A stretch of 64,000 nt of DNA, from assembly GCA_009760855.2 (NCBI GenBank), contig WPIO01000030.1, forward strand, positions 2,872,001 through 2,936,000, in the 5' to 3' direction. Under the pieces are notes generated by a model. The model was given only the letters and a program-made list of their open reading frames with translations. It was not told the DNA's origin and searched no databases. Position 1 is the stretch's first letter; the number at the start of each line of letters is the position of its first letter. Position numbers and translations under genes: made by a program. Shown here piece by piece: positions 14,601-27,400 of this stretch. The DNA comes from Cristatella mucedo. Lineage: Eukaryota; Bryozoa; Phylactolaemata; Cristatellidae.

Positions 14601-17600
14601 ATCTGATTTATCGTGTTGTAGCCCCTGTAGTCCCTGGGGTATTTTCATCTAGTTTTTAATCCAGATTATTGTGTTTAACCTCTTGCTCGATTGTATTCAG
14701 TGGAAATTACCCGTGTTTTCACTCCGACCACTCGGAGAAGGGAATGAGCAATATTAGCACAATAACTACTCGTTATCGATTGAGAACAATAGCCAAGGTG
14801 CATGGCGTTCTATTCCACTGAATATTTAGAAGCTGTATTAGAAAGTTGTACTTTGCCTGCATGCCACTAATTGTAGCACATCCCGGTCACTTAATCGTTA
14901 GGGATGGCATGGTCACTGACGACTAACTAGCAAACTATTACAATTTAAGATTTGCTGCTTAGAGCACCAACCACCTGATCAGTATACGATTTTTCCTTTT
15001 TACCGGGACGACACAAGGGATGGAACAGTACTCATGCTGCATTTGAACCTTGAAGGCGGAGCTACTATCTGTCTTAGGTAGCCACAAGGCTAAGCTAGCA
15101 TCAGTCTTAATTGGTAAGCATAAGGTGCAGAGCATATGAAAGGTCCTGAGCAACCCATAAGTGAAGAATGTTTTAATGGCCCATCTAGGACCTGCCAGAG
15201 GCAATGCATTTTAATTGTCACTCATAAAATACACGAATACGTGTCATTGTGTGTTTGTGTGTGTGTGTGTGTGTGTTTGTGTGTGTGTTTAATACTGATT
15301 ACTGGCCGAGTGCTCTCCAGATTGAGCCATTAAGGTCAGTCATGGTGTTATAAGCAATATATCTATTGTCACATCAGTAACTATTAGTATAGCTGTAGGT
15401 ATGCAGTCGTAATTATAAGACCGATAGGGCATGTCCTGACCATTCGGATTACTATACACAAGTAAGTAATGAATCGATGGAAACAACGTGGCATCCAAGT
15501 CCATGTAACTTTACCACGACGTTCGATGCTTCAGTCAATAATTAAGCTGTGCAAGTGCTCTGTCAAGTTCAAGTATTGTATTAGAAGTCAGTGCGGGCTG
15601 TACAAAATTACTTATGTTAGCTCGTGAACTAGAAATTTAGGGTTACTGCCATTGAAATCTTCAGGTTACTTAACGTCACTTGCGAATGTGCTGTTATTAA
15701 CCATATAGCTATGGTGTTATGCTACAGTTTGGGCAAAGAATTATTAATTTGGCTCAATATCCAAATCTGCTTACAGCACCCCACACCTGTATGAAACTGT
15801 ATAGAGACACTCCCCCTTTCTTATCGTAGTGGGCCCAGCCTACCCACGCATCCTTCATCCTACAGCCAGCCCATGTCAATCCCCTGCAGCGTAATCCATA
15901 ATAACAATAAATAACAATTATAATACATTTGTGTAGCAACCTTATAGAATTTAATCTCTTTCTGGGGTCTTTGCATATGCTATGAAGGTAGCATGATCAT
16001 AGGGTTAGTAATAGCATGCACAATGTCAACAAAGATAACGTGGTTAGAGGTGACATGTACAGGGTCAGCATGTAAATATGGTTAGTGGTAGCATGCACAG
16101 TTTCACCATCCATAAGCACACACAAGATGAATGACAAGGAATTACTAAATGCCGTGACAACAAGGTGCATGTTTAGCTTTTAATAAATGTCAAGTCAGAC
16201 GAAGTCATGACGTCTTTCGGGAGTTATTTCTAGTCTTTGGGAGCATACGAAGTAAAGGCACGGTCTCCAGAGGATTTGAGGTTTGTACCAGGTATAGGTA
16301 AACGATTCAATTCAGAAAAACAAGTGGTACGATGCTTAGCCTGGTCTGATAGGTAGGCTGGAGCCAAAGAGTGAAGGGATCTAGCGATGAGTGACAGAAC
16401 CTTCAAGTCAATGCGTTGGTTGACTGGGAGCCAGAGCAGGTCGGCAAGAAATGGTGTGATGTGACAACTGCAAAGCTCAGACAGACAAGCCTGGATACAG
16501 AGTGCCTAACCTGCTGAAAGTGCGTGATTGCCTCAGCCGGTAGGGCAGCAAACAGTGAGTTACAGAAGTCGAGATGGGATTTCACAAATGTATGGACAAA
16601 TTTAGATGTGGTATCACCTGTCTAAGCAAGCCCGAATTTTAGCAATATCATGTAGCTGAAAGTAGGCAGACCTGACTGGAGCTGGTGTGGTTGTCTAATG
16701 AAAGGTCACTTTGGAATGGGGCGCCTAGATTTCGTGCATATTCAACGCGTCATACCTGTATGCTGGCAGAGCCAATTTTGAGCATTAAGCTTTCCAATTT
16801 CTGAGTTACACTTGGTTTGCCCATAACTAGTAAGGTGGTATTTTTACTCATTTAATATAAGAAAGTTTACTGCCATGCACCTCTGATGTCAGCAATTCAT
16901 TCAGCTAAGGAGTTGAGAGAATTCGATGTGCAGGAGGGCTGGGAGGGATTTAAGCAAAGGTACAACTCTGCGTTTGTCTGCATAGAAGTGAAAGCCTATA
17001 TTGTGCCAGGCGATTGCATCGGCAAGAGGGAGAGTATAAACTGTAAGGAGTCGCTGACCAAGCACAGAGCCCTTAGGTACCCCATACTTTAGCGATTTTT
17101 CGGCTTATTTTTTTCCATTTACATTAATCCTCCGGTGTCTCTCACTGAGGTAGTCCTGCTGTTCTTGGTACAGTTTGTCTTTGCTCTCTGTCTCCGATCA
17201 CTAAAGTGGTTCTGCTGCCTATTGAACGTGCCTTTCTCTGTATAAAAAATTTGACTTCTAGTCAGCATTATCCAACGGCTATTCTCCCCTTGCCTGGTGC
17301 TGCCCTGGCCGATATCCTTATCTAAAATCTCTTGTGAATTGCTTACTGTGGCCCGCTAGCTGGTTTCTGGGACTTGCCTTCATCATCTGTCACCACCAGC
17401 AATGTAGTTGCTTTATTTCAGTCTTCTGAAGACGACATACCTCTCAGTCACTGCGCCCTGAAATTTTCTTTTGCATTCCCGTGTGCCTTCCATGCTTAGA
17501 TGTTCATGATTCAGTGCATGTTTCTAGCTAGAGGTCCTACTAACCGCCTGCTGTGACTGTCTCTAACGACGAAATCTTGTTCTATTTTAAGTCGACCATT

Positions 17601-20600
17601 GAGTGCTCGTCGAATAAGCACTATAATAGTGCACGATAAGGTTTCACTACTTATGGATTTTGCCCCCCTATATGCTAATTCTGGCTCAGCTGCTGACCCC
17701 GAGTGACTACCTATGTGCATTTTCATGTTCTTCTAAGCATGTTACCTTGCTTATCATTAACTCTTGGTTAGTGCTCCCTTGAAATGTTGTTTTAGAAATC
17801 TGGATAGATTTAGTATTCTCTTAAGGTTTAATGCAACCGACTTTTCATTGTTATTATTAACGTGCAAGCAGGCTTGACAAAACGGAATGCCATGAGCATA
17901 CCGTTGCAAGCTTTTACTCACTGAAACAAAGTGACTTACCATGCTGGGATTGGTCAATGAAGTCCCGTGCTTCGGTTTCACTCTTCCCTGGAGTGATGTA
18001 TATCTAGGCAACGGCAGACTTCTACCATAAACTAGAGGCTGGGCTTTTTTGACCATGCTGGGCCTCTTATTTACCTTTAACCTTATCTTAGCAATGTCTG
18101 AGATTGACTATACACCCCTTGATGTGTGCCTAGGGCACCACTTTATAGAGTTCAACTTCCAGAAATCTGAAAGCCCTGAAGAAAGGATCCGAGCAGTGAC
18201 TCATTTAGTCTTCTCTGTAGTAGTTACCGACAAGTTTTCTGTAATCTAGTAAGGCAACTTTTGAGGCAGGCTCTCGGCATTCTAAGTGTCGCTGTTTAAT
18301 GTAAGGAGGAAAGCATGGATTTACCTTGCTGCCCAGTGTGTTCTATGGATTCATAAGTGAACTGTATGGTATTCAGTGTTGTAACTTGTAATACACTTAG
18401 AGCTCTCTGTAAGTTCACCTGTGCTATAGCAATGTGCACCCCTCTAATTATGACAACTTTCCAGCCCCAGGATAAACGATTGCATAATAAATTCTGATTA
18501 CCTAAACAAGAGATAGACAGTCCAAAGAGGTATGCATATGTGTATGGGCAGCTATTGTCCAGACTCTTATTAGAACCCAAATTACTTCCTACTTATAAAG
18601 TTGATTGGACTGGGTTGATCGCTACTTTGCATTCTGCATACCTCATGTTGCTTTCTACTGAACGTGATAAGAACAATGATAAAGCATTGCTAGCACGTAA
18701 AGTCAATTAGGTCTCATTTTAGGCATTATATGCTCAAATGAAAACTTGTCAGTAGATGCATAATCACGCTAGTTCAGTCCAGTGGTTAAGAAGCTGGTCA
18801 CAATTCGAACCCACCCCACCTCAGTTGTAAAAGGCTAGCATCTTACCTCATGAGGTGTCATGGCGCCTAACCAAGGGCTAAGGAGCACAGCGATTTTGCC
18901 AAAGGTTTTCTGCTGGTCCTGGTGCAATAGCAAGATCACTAGCATATGCGAATGCAGTAAGGTTCGGTCAGTGATAATCTGGCCAAGCACATTAGGAAAG
19001 ACTCCATGGCCAGCAGCCATGATCGCTAGACCTAGATCGCCATGATGGCACACTAGGAAACGTGGTTGCTTTCACGACCTCGGTCCCGAGGTCGTGGGTT
19101 TGATTCCTGTGGTAGGCGATTCTGTATCGCCACTGCAAGCGGTAGTGATAGCTGTAAAGGCTCTTCTGTCGCTATACAAAGAGAGACTGTTTGATCAGCT
19201 AGGATTTATTTATTTATTTATCGCCAGACCTAGCCAGTGAGCGATGACTAAAGAAGGCTTCACCATGCCATAGGAAGCCCAGTGTGGCTAAGGTAGCCCA
19301 GTCACTATAAGTAGCTACAAGGATTGAAAGTGGCTGGCAATTGGTATGACATCGTCTGTCGGAGGATACAATTTTTGGACAAGTGGCCAATAAGTGCTGT
19401 ATCTGTGCATGGATCCTTAAGCTGAAAGGCTGCTATGTGCCTAATACTATTCCTCTGGGCTCCCGAATATTGGTGCTAGGTTTATCGGACAGTTGAAAGC
19501 AAATTTCAACTCGTCGATAGCAATGGACGATATTTCCGAGTAAGCTGACTAAGATTTGAGGAATGAAGTGATATGTTCATGCGTAAATAGCTATGGTGGT
19601 GGGATCATGGTTTGGGGTTTTTTCTGGTGCAAGTATTGGGGCACTGCATCCCATTTTTGGATTTGTTACCAGAATAATGTTAATGCTCTGCAGAACATTT
19701 ATGTGCCACGAGCTTGAAAACTTGTGTGCAGCAGCTTTACTTTATCAGTAAGATTATAAGCCCATTGTCCGACGACCCATGTTGATACTTTGGGCCCCGG
19801 GTGTATGTACAGCTCAGAAGAAGAACAGTATATATTGAGTCTGGAGAGCCAGTAGTCTTGTTTAACTTGAAGACAATGTCAGGATGAGGTCGGCAGTGGC
19901 CAGCTTGAAAGTGAGATATGGTAAGGAAGAGAGTTTGAAGAGACCTTCGAGGATGGGAAGATGTTTCCTTGGCCATGGGCTATCTTAATTTTGTTCTTAC
20001 AAACGTAGAAAACACTGTGGCAGATATGCACAAGGATTGCTAGATTTAGTGATGTGTAGGAAGGGAATGAAGCGATAGGTGATGATCGGCATAAGCATTT
20101 TTAGACTTGGCATCTCTAATTTAACCGTCACCTTGTACAAGCTAGACTTGGCCTTAGCCAAGATGGATTCGTACCACCTAAATGCCTTTTATGACATGAT
20201 ATGCCAGTCGGTGGACAGTCACACCTGATCTTGTGTATATTTTTTCAAGCTTGCTCTTAGTAGTCCTTGCTATTCTGACTTCTGAATAATCCATACACAA
20301 TCTTTGTGAGGGGATATATTGCCCTTTCTTGAAGAAGCAAACTCACTCAGAACATTGGCAAGCAGCAAGTTCTAGCAGCATTTCACTAGTAAGGGTAGAT
20401 CGAATGAAGAATTGAGGAGATAAGTTATTCAGGATATTTTTGAGGACAGTAGTGTTGTGAATGATGTTACTGCACAAGTTATTGTGCTAACATACTTTTC
20501 ATCGTAATACTAGCCAATACTGAGACATTTTTTGCATTTTTACGGTTGGTTTCAAGTGCCTTGCACTGAGAGCTTTCTGCAAAGAGGCTAATGGCATCAA

Positions 20601-23600
20601 ACAGTTAATAAATCAAATGGATTTAACTATTAGTCCCACTTTATTGACTGAGTCGCCATAACTGGATGCTTTTGTAGTAAGTACCTTTATGTAGGCTATG
20701 TGTGCTGGCATATTGTGCTGCACTGCAATTGCTCGTGCATTTTTCTATATGCCAAACCTAGGGCAAGCGAAAGCAGTTTCGCGAGAAGTTGTTGAAATGG
20801 ATTCTTCAAGAAAATTTCAAGATGGTCGTACTTCTGAGCAGCACCTATTCTCAGCTTCGGCATGACCAGCAGATGTCTGGGTAGGCTTTGGGAGGTTGCC
20901 TCACTCACACCACTTATGGGATCTTTTAGGCTGAATATTTTGAATTCCTTGATTTTGATTGTCTACTGTTTTCCTGCCAGATTCTATCTTGACTCAAGAG
21001 TTTTCTAATGCTGCTATATAGGTCTCAGTTCCGCTTCCTGCTGACTCCTAAGCTGAAGCTAGCCATTGGTGACGAGCTTGTCACCAAGCTTGGATGGAGT
21101 GAGCTCGAGAAGGAGACCCCTGAGTGCGAAGATGGAAGCAGTCCAGCACTGCACATACCTGGAGGTGGCATTACTAAAACTCTATACGACGACTGGTAAG
21201 CATCGGTTATGCATTCGATACCTGATAACACACCGGCTTTACAACACCGAAATTCCAGCCCAATTTTTCTTTGTGCAAGCTTGCAAATGTGTGCACACGT
21301 GCACATATTTTCCTGTTTGTGTGCACGCTTAAGTATTTATGTACAGATTCGTGTATGGAAGTGTGTGCATGTGGATAAGTGTTCTTGAATGTTCGTGCGT
21401 CTTGTGCATGTTATGCAAACATTTGAGATTAAATATGAGGGTTACCGTGTGTGCGCGTGCGTGCGCATGCACATTTATGATTGTATGTGTTAACGATAAT
21501 GCTGGGACATGTGTAGTGCTTTAAGAGACCTAAAGTCCCTTTCTGGGCCTTTTACACACACTGAGAAAGGAAGCTTGTCAATATTGTTAGTGATATTATG
21601 CACTGCATCTATATGCTTAAGCACAATAGGACGATGTAAAAGGACTCAGCAAATGCTATAATAGACAGATTTGTGTTTAGGCCTATTTTAAAATCTCAAC
21701 GCGTGTCCTGATGTTAGTCCGGAGTGAGATCCTGGCTTTGGGAGCGTGTGAACTAAAGCCTCCATGGTATTTTAGGTCAGTCAGCGCCACAGCTAGGCTT
21801 GATTCACAAGAGCGGGTAGTATCTAAAAAAAAATAATGCTAGCTGATTTAACAGCATCTTTTGTATAGCGACAGAAGAGCCTTTACAGCTATCACCACCA
21901 CTTGCTGTGGCGATCAAGGATTGCCTACCGTAGGATTTGAACCTACGACCTCGGGACCGAGGTTGTGAAAAGTAACTGCCTTACCTAGTATACCTTCACG
22001 GCTCCCCACTCTAGCCCAACTAGAAAGTAGTGGGTTGTCTAGCCCAACTGGGAAGTAGTTTTGTTACAGGTAGCTTGGAGCACGAATGGAGCATACTTAA
22101 AATTGAGTGGCATGATCTTAAAGTCGATACACTGCTTGATGGGGTGCCAATGCATGTCAGTAAGAAGGAGTTTACCACATCAATGGCAACGTTATAGACA
22201 GATAAACCTAGTTTCAGGATTTTGCACCAGCTGTACGCATCTTACTGCAGGGACCGAAACACCTGCAAGTTGCAAGTTACAAAGGTCTAAAAACTGATAT
22301 CTATATACACATAAACGCAAAAGTGATTGGACGGCTGGGGCAGCGGTCATGACGGCCTTCCACTCACCGGCGGCTTGACGAGTAAACATTGAACGTGTAT
22401 GTGTAGCCACAATTATGAGCACTGGTTGAAATGAGCAAAAGCAACATGTTATTGCAATTATCACTTGTCATACCTAATTTATTCTGTTAATATGTTTCTC
22501 CTTTGTTTGCTACGACCGGTCAGACTCGTGTAGGCATGGAGCTGATCAAACACTTGCAAACATCGGCCGTTATACTACTCCAGGTTTGTTGCCAGTAAAC
22601 TAACTACACATCAATAGTCCTTATACTGACGGCCAGCTTATGTAACCGTTACTCGACTTCATCCCACAAATGCTTGATTCGTTTAAGGTCAGGAGACTGA
22701 CTTGGCCAGTCCATAACCGTCACAGAGGGTAACCGGATTCTGATAAAATTAAAAAAAAATTAACTTCGGTGGTAGTGTGTTTAGGATATTTGTCATGCAG
22801 AAAAATATAATCCAGTCCACAAAGTGCCATTGCACTTGGGAGTCCTACGTTTTGAAGAAGGTCTAAATAGACGTCTTGGGTCATGATTCGCGGTATGCAG
22901 TGCAAGGCTCCTATGCCATTTCTGCTGATGCACCCCTTCACCACGACACCTTTTCCTCCGAATTGGACAGTTGGCTGCATGCAATTGGGTGTGTAGGCTT
23001 TGCTAGGTTGCCGAAGCTCGTAAAGCCTTCTTTTGCAGTTCGAAAAGAGCGTGAATTAATTTTTTTCACTCCTTACAACTCTGCCCTAATCGTCAGCAGT
23101 CCAGTGGCTTCGAGCCTTAGCCCACTGTAAACGACTTACCATATTCTTTGCCGGAAGATGAGGTTTTCCCTTCACAACTCGAGAAAATTCAGACCAGCCT
23201 CATCTAATCGCCTTCTGACAGTATCACCACTAGCTTGCTTCCTTGAGATGCATGCAGACTTTTAACACGACCTTTCGCCGAGCAAAACGGTCCTTTAATG
23301 CCTCCAACTTTAGAATGGTGGTTTCCCACCTAGTGGTAGCACTGGTCAGCCCCACCGTCGGTCATCAGATACATTCACCTTGATCTCAGTCGTTATAGGT
23401 GAGCATCTTAACCACTGAGCCAAAACAGCTTATCACGAATAAATTAACCACCTTTGCTGTGGTATCCGTGTCTAAGCACTTCCTAATTTTTACAAAGTTA
23501 CGTTGCTGAAAGTAAGCTGACTTGAATGTGGAGCTAAATGTTTTCTGAGCATAGCCAAATTCAAATAATGCCATAGCAAAACAACCCACTACATAGTAAA

Positions 23601-24459
23601 TAAATAAATAAATAAATCCAAGCTTATTAAACAGCCTCTTTTTGTATAGCGGCAGAAGAGCCTTTACGGCTATCACCACCGCTTGCAGTGGCGATGACGG
23701 ATCGCCCACCACAGCAATCGAACCCACGACCTCGGGACCGAGGTCATGAAAGCAACCGCCTTATAGTATCCCGTTAAGTATTCATTTTGCATAGTTCACA
23801 ATTGAAAAAAGTACAAGCTGATTTAACAGCCTCTTTTGTATAGCGACAGAAGAGCCTTTATGGCTATCACTACCGCTTGCAGTGGCAATAAAGGATTGCC
23901 CACTGCAGAATTTGAACCCAGGACCTCGGGACTGAGGTCGTGATAAGCAACCGCCTTACCCAGTGTGCCATCACGGCAATGCAATGAATGCTGCGCTGTT
24001 TTGGCCCAGTGAAAGTTCTCTTAGGGTGCTATGCGAATGAATTATGTTTTATAATTATATAATGCAGCTGCCGTTGTATACCACATATCAATTTACAAAG
24101 GTTAGAGCATATTTGCCTATTGCTGGCCTCTGGGGAGCATTTTTCTCTGCACAATCAACTGTAAGTAGATTCCTGACCAGGCATTAAAATCCTTTGCTCT
24201 ATATTGTTTAATTTGTAGAATTCAGGAAGCCTTGCAATAAATAAAAAAAAACCTCGACAGACTTTAACCTGTCAGAAAATATGGTAATGCCATGTTGCGT
24301 GTACCCTTTTGCTCATGCTTATACTTCACAATGCAACAAAAAAATGCAACGTCTGTCAGACCGTTGTGAATAGCCTAGGCTCAAGTCAAGTGATTATGTG
24401 CAGGTACCGGTAGAATGTTATGAAATACAATTGCCTTAACGCAGCCGGACTCTCTTGCC

Positions 24460-24495
<36 letters not shown>

Positions 24496-27400
24496 GATAA
24501 AGCGCGCACAGAGAACTCAATTACTTTCTAGGCGGTTTACATTTGCTGCAAAGGAGCCTTACTACAGCCAGACTGTCTGCTAACCAGAATGGAGAAATTG
24601 GCTGCACTCATAAATGCAGTGCTAACTCCATTAATGATAATAATAATTATACGTCGTTTATATAGATAGGGCTGAAAGAGCTTACATCTTCATCCAGATG
24701 CTGTACAAAGTGCTGCCAGAGAATCAGTAATTGAGTATTATTTACAGGCCAGCATGCTAAAGCAAACATGAAGGCACTTATGACCAGTTAGTAAGACCTC
24801 TGGCTAACGATGTGAATTGAATCGTATATGGATACGCATGCAGAGCACACACACACAAGACAAATTTAGTGGGGCTAAAGGATTGCTCATCTGAAGGGAT
24901 ACTTCTTTAGCTCTCACTTAAGGGTTTCAAGGTCATTGTTGGTTGTGCTTATTCCCGAAAGCGTGTCTTTTGGTGCATATGAACTGAATGCTCGATCGCT
25001 AAGGGCAAGGGATGATGGGATGGCTGGATGCTGCCGAGCAGGTGATGTAAGAGCAAACTGGATGAGCAAAGAGGTGAGATTGGCTGTTTATAGGCTGGTG
25101 CTACTGAGTATCGTGACGTGTTGACCGTGAACCGTGACCGGCTGTGAAATTGATTCTATGCTTGATACACAGCCCGTGAAGCTCAGACAGAAGTGGGGAT
25201 GATGTGGCTCTTATGCCATTGAAGGAAGTCTAGACAAACGGCCGAGTTTTGTGCCAATAGCAGTCTTGGTATCAAGTTATCGCTGGGACAGCCTAACTCG
25301 CCAAGGTGAAGAGAATGCCTCACCGTCCTTGTGCTTCCAGATTTCCCCCAATTTTTGGTTTAATTTTGGGCCATGCCGTTTTATCTCTGCTTATGATGAA
25401 ACATATCTTAACTAAAAAGGAATAGCGGTAGTATCCTTTGTCTAGCAAGATGTTAAGGCAAAAATAAGACCAATAATATCCATCGATTGGCGTGAACCTT
25501 TGAACTATATCAGAGCATAGCCATATCCAACTCATTTTTGAAAATAAAAATATTTTCTGCTGTGGCAGCCCTTACCTGGACGGTCTCTGCTAAGCATCTC
25601 CCCTGGCTTAAAGGTTTTCGATTTATATTCAAACTGCGACTTTTTAGTTTAAGTATTTTTTTAAAGACTGGTTAAATTGTGGCTTCACGGCTAGTTTTAA
25701 CTAAGCAGCCTACAGATGGTATGCCACAAGCAAAATTCTCATCTGGTAGGTCTCATGATGTTTTGGGTAGCTTGAGGTCTCAGATCTTCTTACCATCTTC
25801 TTACCACAGTGAGCCGTAATTGGCACGCTAGGTAAGGCGGTTGCTTTCATGACCTCGGTCCCGAGGTCGTGGGTTCGATTGCTGTGGTGGGCGATCCTAT
25901 ATCGCCACTGCAAGCGGTGGTGATAGCCGTAAAAGGCTCTTCTGTCGCTATACAAAAAGAGGCTGTTTAAGCAGCTAGGATTACCCTTTACCATGTTAAT
26001 TTAATTAGCAATTTGTCTTGATAGCTGTGGTAGCTTATTGCTTCCAGTAACTGTTGATTTGTACCAACCAATGGCAGAGCTAGAATTTTCATTTAGTTGG
26101 CAAAGCCTTTAAGATTTGTATATAGCAGGCAAGACCGGCAAGATTTTCAAGTAGGCTGGGCCAGATCAGAACATAATGAAACAATTTAGAATAAAATCAC
26201 ATGGTGCTTAGTCGACATGAACCCGGCAGTTGCTCATGGAGTGAAATTAAAGCGTAGTTTCTTCGTTGGTGACAGTTGCCGACATAAGAATAGGGGCATC
26301 CCAGCTCGCTGCCCCACTGTTGGGGGGGGGGGGCACTGACTCTCCTTACTCCACCACTGGTACACCTCAGAGGACTACATTTCTCTTACTCACATCACGC
26401 TACTGCCAATCGATTTGGCAACCACTGCTCTAGAAGTTCCCAGTTTTCGTCATGGCATTACATTCATTCTCAAAGGTAATTTTCTGTGATAAAACAGTTG
26501 TATTGTATAGATATTTTCTTCATCATACGTCACAGGCTCTTGGTCACTCTGTCTTGGCTAATTTCATGGTGACTTCATAATTATCTCTCATTTACAATAA
26601 GGGTGCTGGGGTAGTCTTCATACCCCTGTTTTTTACAACTAGCTGTAAACATCTAGTCTGCTGACATAAGTTTTTTAATGGAGCTCATTGTCACCACAGA
26701 ACTGCAAATCCATTTGAGATGCAGTGCATTTGCCTCAGTCGATATTTTGGAAATTTGAAATGACGAATGAAAAGCAAACACTGTCAACGGTTATTATGTT
26801 AAATTATTAATTTAAATAATGGCTGCGACAAGATTAAATGAATCATGATGATTAATGATTAATGCAGCTAGTATCTATTATCTGTGGTTTTTGGTTTATC
26901 ATGCTAATTATCGAAAATATGTGAAATCGTAATTTAGCTTCAAGTTTTTACTAGAGCAAACTTCACGTAGATCTACCTCTAGTTATTATGTAACCACATT
27001 TACATGTAGCCTAAACGGTCATATGCAGACTTTATTTTGGAGCTGATGGGGTCATCTAGTGCTAAGATCATTTTATAGTAATAATAATAATACATTTGAG
27101 TAGCACTGGGAAGAGAACTTGATCTCTTTCTGGGCACTTGACAAATGCTGTAGAGGAAGCGTGATCGAATTGTTAGTGGTAGCATGCTCAATGTCAACCA
27201 GCCATGACATGGTTCGAGGTGATATGCACAGGGTCAGCATGCAACTATGGTGAGTGGCAGCATGCACAGTATCAGCATGCATAGGCACTCAAAGGACGTT
27301 TTTTATAAACCCACTGAATGCTGTGATAAATCAATGCGTTTTCAGCTTTTCTTTTAATGTAATCAAGTCAGGGGATGTCGTGAGGCAAGTCGGTTTTGAG

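Noticed and set aside
18296-18430. Segment considered for the third PSMG2 exon
   Set aside because: All frames have stops in the required phase; the true exon was found at 14170-14228 with matching phase and sequence.
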